A program made the position numbers and the translations under genes. A DNA stretch of 64,000 nt from Oryzias latipes (Eukaryota; Chordata; Actinopteri; Beloniformes; Adrianichthyidae): assembly GCF_002234675.1 (NCBI RefSeq), contig NC_019859.2:29644434-29708433 (forward strand). Reading direction: 5' to 3'. Each line of letters begins with the position of its first letter. The first letter of the stretch is position 1. The notes beneath the pieces are model-generated. The model had not been told where the DNA came from. It searched no databases and saw nothing but the letters and a program-made list of their open reading frames with translations. Below, one piece after another: positions 48,001 to 57,719 of the stretch.

Positions 48001-51000
48001 AGCCTGATAAAAGTGTATTGTAGTACATCATGACTGCTTTAACCACATACATGTGTACGCTGAAAGGATTAACCATGGCATCATCCATTGGACTTGCATG
48101 GGGGGGTGTTAAGGCTGTGTTAAGAAGCACCATCACAGATATTAGAAATTTGCTTTGCCCTCCGCCCACCTAATTAAGGATACAAAAACTGCAGGAAAAA
48201 GTAAATTTTGGGAGAACTAACCTGCTGATCAGAAACCCGCCTTCTTAGTTAAATTGAAATTTGGTTCTTGATAAAATCCTTTTCTGTGATCAAATCAAAG
48301 AAATCACCTTAAACCCGTTTTCTGCCTTTTGGGGTCACGGGACTGCTGGAGCCAAACCCAGCCACTCATGTCCACGCCAGGACTACAATCACAAACACAT
48401 ACACACTCGCATTCACATCTAGGGACAATTTAGAGAAACCAATTCACCTATGAAGCATGGTGGGAACAAGAATTGCAAATTGGTTGGGGATTCTGTTTCA
48501 GGTCCCCCAGCCAGGATTCGAACCGGGGACTTCTGGCTGTTAAGCAAAATGACACAATAAACATTTAACCCTTGTGCTATCCTAGGCACTTTAGCATTGG
48601 GAGGTGGGTCATCTAGACCCACTAGACAGTGTTCTGAACCTTTTTTCTTCAATGATTTGTGAACCTCACTGGTGTCCGTGGATTACATGAAATCTTTCCA
48701 CCTTTATCCACCTTTGTCATGGTAGGAAAAACACGTCAATGTTCTAAGATAGCACATGGGTTAAAAGTTTAAAAAGAGGCTGCATACTTCAAAGTACTGT
48801 TGTTCTGTTGGACTTGTTAACTACACTTTGGGTTCACAGGTTCACAGTTTCATGATTCTAGCCAAAACTATTTTGTCATAGTCCCTTATTTTTCATTTTG
48901 TTCATAAATGATATCTGCAAAGTCTCTACAATAATTCAGTTTCTGTTTCAATTATCCACTCCGGAGCAAATGGACCTAAACTAATGCTAACGTTAAAAGA
49001 AGAAATAGCCAAGGTGAAAATTGGTTTTATAAAAAAATAAGTTCATAACTTTTAGTAGCCAAACAACAAAAGAATTAACACTAAATACTGATCAAGTTAA
49101 CATTTGCGCAATGAGGGAAATTAAATTTCTTGGGGTTATTGTTGGATAAAAGGTTAAAATGGAAATCCCACTATAATTATTTAAAAAAAGAAGATTAGTA
49201 AAAATATCAGATTTCTCTACAGAGTAAAGGATTTATTTAACGGTCAATATATTATATTGGTCATTTATTTTACTGTATTTCAGTTATTGTCTTGAAGTTT
49301 GGGCAAAAGCATATTCTATCCCTTATTAAACCTTTGTTTGACTAACAGAATAAAAAAGCAATCAGAATGATCAACAAATAAGGCAGCAAATAATCTGTTT
49401 ACTGGTCCCAACTGCGGAATATTTAGTTGATTTAAAAACTTTATTATTCATGTTAAGTCATGTTGGAGCCAGTTTAGCTCGTGCTGGTTTGCGGCGCCTT
49501 CCGTCCGTGAAACCCGGGTTCGACTCCGGGCTGCTCCCTGTTCCCCTCTCTACCTCTGCCGGTTCCAAGCCCGGTTTGAGAAGGTTGCGTCAGGAAGGGC
49601 ATCCGGCATAAAACATTGCCAAATTTTCCATGCGACTCGTTCGCTGTGGCGACCCCTGATGGGAGAAGCCGAAAGTGGAAGTATTATTCATGTTAAAAGC
49701 CTATTTGAAAACTCTCCAAAACAAAATTTAATCTTTTTTTTGTCCGCTCAACTTCGAGACAGACACGCATATCAGTTTATGAGGTCAATCTATGGAACTC
49801 ACTGGGCATTGAAAGAAAGTACAAACATACTTTAGTTACATTAAAAAATATTTAAAGATGGGATATTAGACAGAGAAATGAAATTAGCATGTAAAGTAGC
49901 ATCTGAGAAAAATGACATGGGTTACAGTTTTGAAAGATTCGTTGTTGTTTTTGTTGTTATTACTTTTCGCCTTTGTGTTTGTGTTAAAGGAACATTTGTG
50001 AAAAATTTTATCATTTTGTTCCAACTGATCAAGCCTAAAGAATAAAGAAGAGCCCATGTTGTATGTTTCCCTGTAAAACGGCACGAACAATAAACCTCAA
50101 AAACCTCAGCTTTGAGAACGCCATCTATGCATTTCTTCATCATTCTTTTTAATATACAAAAGTTTGATTAAAATAAAAGTAATCATCTTAACTGTGAAGT
50201 CTGTTTTGTTATGCATTTTTTATATTTTAAACTAGAGTAGAACACAATAGTAAACAATTAGTGTAGTTCTTTGTTTTGAGTATTTTATTTAACTCGATAT
50301 GTATTAATGGGGAGTGGGGTTGGCTATGTAAACACATTCTGGACAAACACTAAGAACACCTGTATTTGAGGTAAGTTGGTGAATTGAGGTGGAACAGTTC
50401 ATTTCATTTTTTAGCGTGTTTCGATCAGGAAGTCAAAGGGGTTGCTGCTCGGTTCTCATGAACTGCACTTGATCTCTTAAAAAAGGTCAAATGTAAAGCT
50501 TTACCTGAATAAACATTGACTCTATAATACACAGTTCTGGTCTGATACACAGTTTGTGCATTTTGTGCAAATACACACCAATAAAGCGGAGGTTACCTGC
50601 ACATTGGTAAAACATTTGCAGAATCTCTGCAGTTTTTATGTTTTATTCAAATTGAGTTTTTTTTTTTTGTTCTCTGAATCCACATGTAGGAGCAGAAAGA
50701 GTGAACCAAAACACAAAGTTCTAAACCGATGCAAGGCCATGCAAACAAACCCATTCAGGGGGGGTTTCCACTGAGAACCACAACCGGAGCAGTTCCTGTG
50801 CTGCATGGCAGACCTTATCTTAGCGAGATGTGGTGGCAGATTGTAACAAAGAGGGGGTAGTAGCTTTGAAACCTTCCTCCCACCTGAAAAGGTAGCAGCA
50901 GAAGATGAGGCTGAGCATGAAGACGAAGAGGCCGATGCCCAGCACGATGACGTACACGTTGAGTGGGAGGTGGTAGATGTCTGACGTCATGCTGTAGTCG

Positions 51001-51839
51001 TGTTCAGAGCACTGACGACCCAAACTACAAAGGCATCCTGCCAGGAAGAGGGCAGCTGTTACCCGGTGGTACACGTACATGCAGAACACATCAACTCTTT
51101 CTGGCCGTTTTGAGATTTTTTGTAGAGGCAAAAACCTCATAACAAGACATTCAAGATGCTTTTTCCTTCATTGTCAGCCACTGGTACTTTTACTGACTTT
51201 CCTGCTCATTTTGTCTGCCTGTTTTGAGTCTAAACTGGAGCTTGCCGGTTTGTTCTGCAGCTCGGACTGCAGGAGGATCAAGGCGTCTGTGTGCAGCCGT
51301 GGACTTGAGGAGAAACTGGAGGAGTAATCAGAGTAGTTTTGGGGCTGGCAGCTGAGGAGCAGGTATGACTGCGCGTTAATTGGCTGTGAACAAGACAAAC
51401 ACCAAGGACAGAGACCACTTTCGTCACGCCGCCATCTGTTCTCTGGCTCTGCAGAGGTGAGGAGTGACTGTGTGTGTCGAGACAGAAGGTAATTTGTTAG
51501 GGGGGGGGGGGGGGGGGGGGGGGAATCCAGGGGGCGTGTTAACCAAAAAGAGCTGGAGGGATGAGGACCATTTGGTAAAACAATGGCAGAGGCTGCATGT
51601 GTTCCCATTGATGCTGGGGGATGAATGGGAGCAGCTTGCGCGCTTGTGGGGTGCTGGACTTGGACAATTTGACATCTACAATGCATGGTGGGGTGTTGGG
51701 CTGATGTGTGGGAGCTCCTGTGTTTGCAGGAGGAGGTTCTGAAGGACAAACATCTTGGATGTCTCTGTTTATGTGGCCGTCCGCAGCTCGAAGGCTGGAC
51801 ATCCACTCACTTACCGTTACTCCACTGGAATGGTTGCAT
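45043..51839 (-). CDS. rnf122: RING finger membrane protein, RNF122/RNF24 family (155 aa)
   Basis: RNF122 and RNF24 are small membrane-anchored RING-H2 proteins, presumed E3 ubiquitin ligases of the ER/Golgi. Minus-strand exons in order: 51815-51839, 50884-51037, 46571-46613, 46179-46220, 45516-45598 and 45043-45163. Phases agree, giving 155 aa, the same as human RNF122. The N-terminus is [10 protein letters not shown] (RNF122 begins MHPFQWCNGC). A membrane helix follows at about residues 37-60 ([20 protein letters not shown]). Then come [10 protein letters not shown] and a RING at 91-131 with the exact spacing C-X2-C-X14-C-X-H-X2-H-X2-C-X10-C-X2-C. The C-terminus (ending DPEEV) is unlike either human paralogue as I remember them, so it could be a fish-specific paralogue. 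The 4.3-kb intron 46614-50883 is full of mobile elements, and 51038-51814 contains a 24-G run. Confidence 0.88.
46620..48300. other. Intron of the RING gene, no feature seen
   Basis: This is part of the intron between exons 46571-46613 and 50884-51037. It is AT-rich, especially 47330-47720, and I recognise no exon or repeat in it. Confidence 0.55.
48316..48555 (-). mobile_element. Retroelement remnant with tRNA-like end, reversed
   Basis: The phrases TTTCTGCCTTTTGGGGTCAC, CTAGGGACAATTTAGAG and GGATTCGAACCGGGGAC occur in the order of a common fish SINE/LINE-derived repeat on the minus strand. The last phrase is a complemented pol III B box. The part in between is shortened by deletions. Confidence 0.55.
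48567..48763 (+). mobile_element. Small inverted-repeat element, copy 3
   Basis: Ends TTAACCCTTGTGCTATCC and GATAGCACATGGGTTAA (one mismatch in the arm). The interior has GGTGTCCGTGGATTACATG and CCACCTTTGTCATGGTAGG, the complement of copies 1 and 2. It lies directly beside the retroelement remnant at 48316-48555. Confidence 0.8.
49090..49860 (+). mobile_element. Reverse-transcriptase remnant (LINE 3' part)
   Basis: In broken frames the plus strand reads [16 protein letters not shown], then YCLEVWAKA, and, after an interruption, a stretch ending VNLWNSLG. These are typical words of the C-terminal half of fish non-LTR retrotransposon polymerases. A SINE has inserted into it at 49457-49681. It has many stops and is inactive. 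Confidence 0.6.
49457..49681 (+). mobile_element. tRNA-derived SINE with perfect 15-bp target duplication
   Basis: The tRNA-like head has a B box (GGGTTCGACTCC, near 49518). It is followed by the family words GCGTCAGGAAGGGCATCCGG and CGCTGTGGCGACCCCTGATG and ends GAAGCCGAAAGTGGAAG. TATTATTCATGTTAA occurs at 49442-49456 and again at 49682-49696, which fixes both ends. It lies inside the older LINE remnant. Confidence 0.88.
49861..50883. other. Intron of the RING gene, no feature seen
   Basis: AT-rich intron sequence up to the donor of exon 50884-51037. Short ORFs here have no recognisable content. Confidence 0.55.
51500..51523 (+). repeat. Poly-G tract (24 G), RING gene intron 1
   Basis: Twenty-four consecutive G. 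On the transcribed strand of the RING gene it is a C run in the pre-mRNA. It can form G-quadruplex DNA and is likely to vary in length between individuals or by sequencing error. Confidence 0.9.
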
Positions 51840-51899
51840 GAAATTTGACTCCCAGGGCAGCAGCAGTAAATTCAGGCCCCGCTCGGAGAAGGCTGGAGG

Positions 51900-53110
51900 A
51901 GGGCCAAGCTGCCGGGCCGGAGCCTCGGACTCGGAGGAGTGCGCTCTGGACGCGGCCGCCCTGAGCTGCGTCTCTGTTGTTTGTGAATTTGTGCTGGCTC
52001 AGCACTTCCAAATCTGGATTAAGCGCTCTGTGGGCAGACTGGGAGATGATTTGTGGCTGGGCTCTGGGCCGGTCCTGGGGACCTCATGAGCTTCTTGGTC
52101 CCAACCAGAATGTTGTCATCACGGGGAGGAGAGGCAGACACAAAGAAAAGGCGTTGAGAGAAAGTGGCAGGTTTTCAGAGGCCTGTATTTGCTTTCCAGC
52201 GGCCTCGCTCAGATAAACACAGGCTGCTCTCTGACAGGAAATACTCACCTTTCCAGCAGAAAAAAGGTCTCTCTGACCCTCCAACTCACAGACCCCCAGC
52301 CAGCAGGATGACACTCCTCCCCAGTCAAGGTAATTATCCAACATTAATCTGTGCTTTGTCTTCTCTAAAGCTGCTTTTTTAGCAGGAGATTTTCTCAAGT
52401 CTCGCCCTCCTCTGCCGTCTCCTCCTCCTCCACTCCTCGGGTCTTGCGGTCCTCCTCAGCGCAGAAGGCGAAGCTGCATCTCCTTTAAAGCCCAAACAAA
52501 AGTGAGGAAAGCTCCATGCAGCCCCCAGAGAAGCTGCTATGTGTTTGCGGGGAGGGGGTCCTACTCTCCCTCTACCATCTGCTGCTTCGATTGAAGGAAG
52601 AAAAATCGGGGACAAAGGCGGAGTGTGCGCGCAGGAGTGCGCCGTGCCGCGCCGAGCGTCTCACAGCTCCAGCGCGCTTCGTCGTGGCAGACTTCCTCCT
52701 TCAGTCCATAATGGTGCTTCAGAGCTGCAGCTCTCCTTCCTCCCGTCGCTCCGGGTTTGTAAACAGATCTGAGCTCATGTGACCTGCCGTTTTGCCTCGC
52801 AACGCTCCTCTCTGTCGGCCCTCCCCCGCTGCCCGCGTCCTCCAATCTGCACGCGGAGGACGGCGCAATGAGGCTGCGCGGGCGAATGGGGCGCCTCCAG
52901 GCGCGCGCGTGCGCATGTGCGTGAGAGGGAGACACTCGAAGCAAAGTCAGGGGAGGCCACTGATGTGCTGACAACCAAAACAGAGCCATCTGAGTGAAAT
53001 GGAGGTCAAGGAGGAGACGCAGCGCTGCGCTCACGCGCAGACACGGCGGGAGCATCCTCTGCCAGCGCTCTCACTAGGGAGGGAGGGGGGGGGTGAGGGG
53101 GACGTGAGGA
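51900..53110 (-). promoter_or_regulatory. rnf122: GC/CpG-rich probable promoter of the RING gene
   Basis: Upstream (on the minus strand) of the start codon at 51839 the sequence becomes GC-rich with frequent CpG, most strongly at 51880-51965 and 52610-53060. An NRF1-like GTGCGCATGTGCG lies near 52909-52921. No exon of another gene is visible. I take it as 5' UTR plus CpG-island-type promoter. The start site is unknown, and non-coding upstream exons are possible. Confidence 0.5.
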
Positions 53111-53537
53111 GGCACGCCCACCACACCAGCAGCCCCCACCGAGGAGGAGGAGAACATCTGCCGGGCTGCTGGATAAGCTGCGAGACGGTCAAAAGGGAGT
53201 ACTGCCCCCCCACCCACCCCCCGTGGGGAAGGGGAGGTGCACGGCATCCTCATTCATTCCCCATCCCACTCGCAACTCCCCAGCAAGACATTAGCCATGA
53301 GCTCTTAGGAACAGCTGCATCAGCTGTACTGATTCAAAAGTTTTCGCATGCGCAGTTGAGAATGTTGTGACTGCAGGCTTATTGCCAAGCTGCTGGTTCC
53401 GGGAGCAGCACGCCCTCTTGTGTAACGTGTTTATGTATAACATTAAAAAAATGGGAACTAGTTGTGAGGATGATTAAAGTTTACATGTGCAACATTTACC
53501 AGGTCGCCACCCCTGCTGCCTCATAGGAACATCTCAA

Positions 53538-53875
53538 AGGGCGGCAGTGGCTCAGGTGGTAGAGCAGGTCGTCCAATGCCCAAAGGGTCGGCGGTTCGAT
53601 CCCCGCTCCCCCCAGCCAGCTGTTGGGCAAGACACTTCACCCTCCTTGCCTCCAGTGTGGCTCCACTGTTGTGTGAATGTGTGTGAATGATCCCGGTGAT
53701 GGTCAGAGGGGCCATAGGTGCAAACTAGCAGCCACCCCTCTGTCAGTCTGCCCCAGGGCAGCTAAGGCTACAACAGTAGCTTATCATCACCAAGAATGAT
53801 TGAGGAGTGAAAGAATAATGGACACACTGTAAGCGCTTTAAGCAACAACAAAAATCGAATCCATTATTATTATTA
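53538..53875 (+). mobile_element. tRNA-derived SINE, nearly full length
   Basis: A box (GTGGCTCAGGTGG, 53547-53559) and B box (GGTTCGATCCC, 53593-53603) are well kept. The body has GGGCAAGACACTTCACC, CCTCCAGTGTGGCTCCACTG and GTAAGCGCTTTAAGC, and it ends in a TTATTATTATTAT tail. The truncated copy at 13399-13612 belongs to the same family. Confidence 0.85.
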
Positions 53876-53884
53876 TCCGCTCAC

Positions 53885-54180
53885 CTTGATTCAGCTGAGC
53901 CTGAATTTGGAGAGTTTCTGCAGACAGGATCTACCTCTGCAGAGCGGCAGTAGTTCATCAGCTGTGGGCAGGACTATTGCTGCGGAGTGAGCCTGCCCTT
54001 ATTTCCCATCATCCTTTCTATTTAAAAAAAAAAAAAAACCTTTCCTGCTAGCTTACAGCCTCTCATAACCCCAAGCTAACATCACCGGTGAAACAAAAAT
54101 GGCGAATAACATTGGAGCTATCCACTCGTAGAGTTTTGAGCCTAATGCCAACGCAGACAAGAAAAACAAAGACGTACATG
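53885..54180 (+). repeat. Dispersed repeat, partner of 2340-2520
   Basis: It matches the reverse complement of the nt5c2 intron segment 2340-2520 through GCAGAGCGGCAGTAGTTCATC, GAGTGAGCCTGCC, TTATTTCCCATCATCC and CATTGGAGCTATCC. It has a 15-A run in the middle and starts right after the SINE tail. The family is unknown to me. Confidence 0.6.
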
Positions 54181-54299
54181 GATGTCTTTGTCTGCAAGTG
54201 GATGCATCAGAATGGAGCGGAGCAGTAAGCTTATGGCCTGTTGATTGTAGATTTTAAGTAACAATGAGTGGCTGTTTTTTACTGCTTTTTTTGTTTTTT

Positions 54300-54918
54300 T
54301 CCTGATTCACAACAATTTGAATAAAAAAATTCTCAGAAACAGTTTTAATCTTAATTTTCTTTATGTGTGTCCTTCAAGAACATGTTAAAACATCAACAAC
54401 AATATTTTTGTATCTTAAACCAACACTGTGATGATCAAAAACGTACAAAACCACCCAATGCATCATATTTGATGGTTTCATCTAAAGAAAAATCTCCAAA
54501 ATTGATTAGTGGATTTAATTGAAGGCTTTAGAAAACATTTAAAATAGCAAAAATGTTGAATTTTTTGTCCATTCTTTGACTTTGATGTTGTGGTCTTTCC
54601 AGGCTAAAGGAACCAGGCTACTATCAGTTTTCTGGACCTACTTTGTTTTTTAGGTTTCTTCCACTCGAGGTCAGTTCAGACAGATAGGGAACGCTGATAA
54701 ATGCTGTCATGTGAAGCGCTCTCAGGATAGAAGCAAAGACTGACCATCTTGGAAAATTGCACAGTTATATCAGCTGTAAGCAATAAGAAAATTGACTTGA
54801 CCCTCTACAACTCTGACTTTCATATATGAAGAAGCTCCTGCCGCTCCTCACTGCCAGTCCAGGACCAAATCTACCTGAGTGAATTCTCTATTATAACACC
54901 CCAACACCAGCCAGACTA
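54300..54918. other. Spacer, nothing recognised
   Basis: AT-rich intergenic sequence without convincing ORFs or repeats. Confidence 0.5.
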
Positions 54919-55901
54919 CATGTGTCAAAATCAGGCCCGGGGGCCAAATTTTGGCCTGCAGTGTCATTATAATCGGACCCTGAGATCATATTAAATGTGC
55001 ATTAGAGCTGGCCCGCGGTATGTACTGTACCACAAATACTACAAATGTTGGCGCGCAGTCCAAACTGGCACGCGCTTCTTCTTTCTGTTGACAGTCATTG
55101 ACAGCCATGCTCCAGTCACATAGGACAAATTAATTTCACTCTCAAAAAAATGGCCAAACAAAAGATGGACAACCAGATCTTTCAAGACAGCCCTGCTAAA
55201 ATTCTAGGTTTCCTCAGCTCAGAGCATGACCCCAGACATCGATGATTTTGCATCTTAGAAAAGATGCCAGGTATCTGGCTTAGACCAAAGTGCAGAGAAA
55301 GTCAGAGTGCATCAAACTGAGCTTGAATACATCTGTCTCTCTTATGCACTTTTTTTTACTGCAATGCATGGTCTGTTAATAGTTGAAATGTTGGATTTTT
55401 ATTCAATGACATGATTATCTTTGGTTCTTTTGTTGTTGACTTTGAAAGAGATTTACTGTAACCCTTGTGCTATCCTAGGCACTTTAACATTTTAACTGGT
55501 GTCCATGGATTACATGAAATCTTTCCACCTTTATCCACCTTTGTCATGGTAGGGAGAACACGTCAACGTAAGGGCGGGGTCATCTAAGATAGCACAAGGG
55601 TTAAAAAGGAACTTGAAAGGATGTGGGTAGAGACAGACTTTATTTATTTATTTATTTAAATAAGAAAAAAATACCACTGATGTGTCTTATATTTCAAATT
55701 TAACTTCTCGTGTGTTTGTAATATCAAGCTTTGGTGGTTCCAGATTCTGTGTTTAAGCAAAACTAAAGTTTGTTTCCATATGAAAAGGTTAAACATTACA
55801 TATCAGTTGCATTTAATTTTTCAATAATTATTGAGTTTGGCCCGCAACTTTACTTCACTGCCTCATTTTGGTTTACTGTGAATTTGAGTTTGACACCCCT
55901 G
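54919..55901. mobile_element. hAT-like DNA transposon remnant (second family)
   Basis: The left end TGTGTCAAAATCAGGCCCGG and the right end TTTGAGTTTGACACCCCTG are inverted relatives of the common vertebrate hAT end CAGGGGTGTCAAACTC. The sub-terminal words GGGGGCCAAAT and TTTGGCCCGCAAC also agree. A short transposase-like start (ATGGCCAAACAAAAGATGG, near 55150) soon breaks. A small inverted-repeat element is nested inside. The target duplication is not clear. Confidence 0.65.
55459..55603 (+). mobile_element. Small inverted-repeat element, copy 4, internally deleted, nested
   Basis: Perfect arms (AACCCTTGTGCTATC and GATAGCACAAGGGTT) enclose only about 145 bp. The stretch between CACTTTAACATTTT and GGTGTCCATGGATTACATG is missing relative to copies 3 and 5. 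It lies inside the hAT-like remnant and is therefore younger than it. Confidence 0.8.
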
Positions 55902-56213
55902 AACCAGAGCGATCCAAGCTAGAAACATGTTTGTTCCACGTGTCTACATTCTTTCTGTCCAGCCCTTCATTCCCCAGAACAATGTATTCAGTAGGTGGCA
56001 GTATGCACTCCCTTTGTCGGTTATTCAACTTCTAATAAGAGAAGCAAGAAAGATTTGAACAAAAAAAATCTCACAGATTAACAGAGCTACAGGGTGAGAG
56101 GTTAAGGAAACCTGGTGAACTAAAGTCAAATTTTTTCTTAGGGAAATCCATTTTAGTAATCATTCTTTGATTTTAGGGTGAAACTTTTCATTTGCACATC
56201 ACTCAACTTTCCG

Positions 56214-56424
56214 TAACCCTTGTGCTATCCCAGGCACTTTACCATTGGGAGTTGGGTCATCTAGACCCAGTAGACAGTGCTCTGAATCTTTTTTCTTCAA
56301 TGATTTGTGATCTTCACTGATGTCCATGGATTACATGAAATCTTTCCACCTTCATCCACCTTTGTCATGGTAGGGAGAACACGTCAGTGTAAGGTTGGGG
56401 TCATCTAAGATAGCACAAGGGTTG
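56214..56424 (+). mobile_element. Small inverted-repeat element, copy 5, complete
   Basis: This is the best preserved copy of the family. The arms AACCCTTGTGCTATC and GATAGCACAAGGGTT are exact inverted repeats, and near-end words GGTCATCTAGACCC and GGTCATCTAAGATAG are shared. The element is about 210 bp with no coding capacity. It ends about 35 bp before the next inverted-repeat element. Confidence 0.85.
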
Positions 56425-56458
56425 AGGATTGGCCGGATAGAAGGCCTGATGATGTCCC

Positions 56459-57152
56459 TTAAGGCCCGTACATACCGGGACGAATATTCGCCAGGCGTTA
56501 TTCGCCAGCGTTTTTCGCCGCGTTTTTTGTGTTCACACCCAGGCGATTTTCGCTGACGATGAGCCGAGCGAACATGCAATTTCATTCCCTGACATTAGAT
56601 GGCGCTTAATGTAAACAGAAATACTCCTGTACACAAGGTGGCGCTGCGCAACTTTACGCTTCTTAAAGTCGCTTTTCGCTCAGAAGAAGAGAGCAAGTAT
56701 TTACGCGCTTGTCAGAATCATACAAAGAAAACATGAATATTTCAAGCACCAGTTGGAGCAACTGGTGCTTGGTTCGGGGATATTTTAGAATGTCCGTCAT
56801 TATTTCTTTGCGGCAGTGTAGACGCTACTTGGCGTCTATCTTCTTCGCTGGTATGTGTGCTCAGCAAGGAAGTTTTGTGTTTGAGCGCCCCCAAGTTGTG
56901 TTTTACTGTAACTTCAGAAGCTTCAGACACGTGTGCAAAAGCGCCATTCTCATTGGTCGAATAGATTTCGACGCGAGGCGTCAAAAAAAAAAAACGAACC
57001 CGAGGCGTTTTTTTTTTTTTTTGATGCTTTGATGCGTGGCGTTTTTTCGCGTTGAGGTGCACACTCTCATTGGTGCCTTTTGTTTAGTCACGAGGCGTTA
57101 AACGTCGGCGAAAATCGCCGGCGAAATTCGTCCCGGTGTGAACGGGCCTTAA
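56459..57152. mobile_element. TTAA-flanked inverted-repeat element (about 690 bp)
   Basis: The left end TTAAGGCCCGTACATACCGG and the right end, complemented (TTAAGGCCCGTTCACACCGG), are inverted repeats of about 27 bp with few mismatches; both continue GACGAAT. TTAA at both borders fits superfamilies that target TTAA (piggyBac, Kolobok). The interior is rich in GGCG and TTTTCGC words and has no transposase. A perfect 13-bp hairpin lies at 56743-56771. Confidence 0.75.
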
Positions 57153-57485
57153 TGTGGGATTGCAGATAAAGAATGTTGTTGCTGATGCTTGTTGAACTCA
57201 TATCTTTGGTTCACGTGTGGTTTCCCCTCAGAAGGTCGGCTACATGCAAACAACCCCAGTGTGGCCTGTTTTCTTCAAAACATTCAGTTGTAAACACATT
57301 TGAGAGCAAAAAAACCACCTCGACAGGTGTCACTGCGCACATAAGAGCAAATCAGATGCAAATCGTTTGCAGATATTTTGGTCCAGACTTTTTCTGTAAG
57401 TGTGACTCAAGTTCATTTCTAAATAAACCCAGAAGGAGTTTATGTTCAACCTCGAGTCCCGACTGCTCCCTAACGCTAATAGTTT

Positions 57486-57533
57486 TCATCATGAGGTTAA
57501 TTAACCTCATGAGGTTAATTAACCTCATGATGA
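57486..57533. repeat. 48-bp perfect palindrome
   Basis: The 48 bases equal their own reverse complement, without spacer. They consist of two GGTTAATTAACC cores joined by TCATGA, with flanks TCATCATGA and TCATGATGA. It is intergenic, between the TTAA-flanked element and calhm1. Confidence 0.95.
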
Positions 57534-57719
57534 TTAACCAAAGGCTGGGCGAGTTGCTGGTTGTTGCAGCCTTGGTGGGATCTGCTTGTGGAGCCTCATG
57601 GGAGGAAGAGCGAAGAAAGAGGGCCTTTCTAGAAACAAATTGGAGGCATCCTCCCAGTTCACAGAGCAGGGAAATGAACATGATTATTTTGATTATATTA
57701 TTATTTATGACTATTTAGC

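Noticed and set aside
51174..51806. 210-codon minus-strand ORF in the first intron of the RING gene
   Set aside because: It contains poly-Pro from the G run and Ser/Gln low complexity and ends without a plausible splice context. The real exons on both sides are in other frames.
52516..53370. Overlapping ORFs in the GC-rich region upstream of the RING gene
   Set aside because: Open frames are expected in CpG-rich sequence; no family resemblance or consistent splice sites were found.
54919..57152. A cluster of unusual sequences as a possible new system or defence-like island
   Set aside because: Each part is accounted for by a DNA transposon remnant or a small inverted-repeat element; no linked genes are present.
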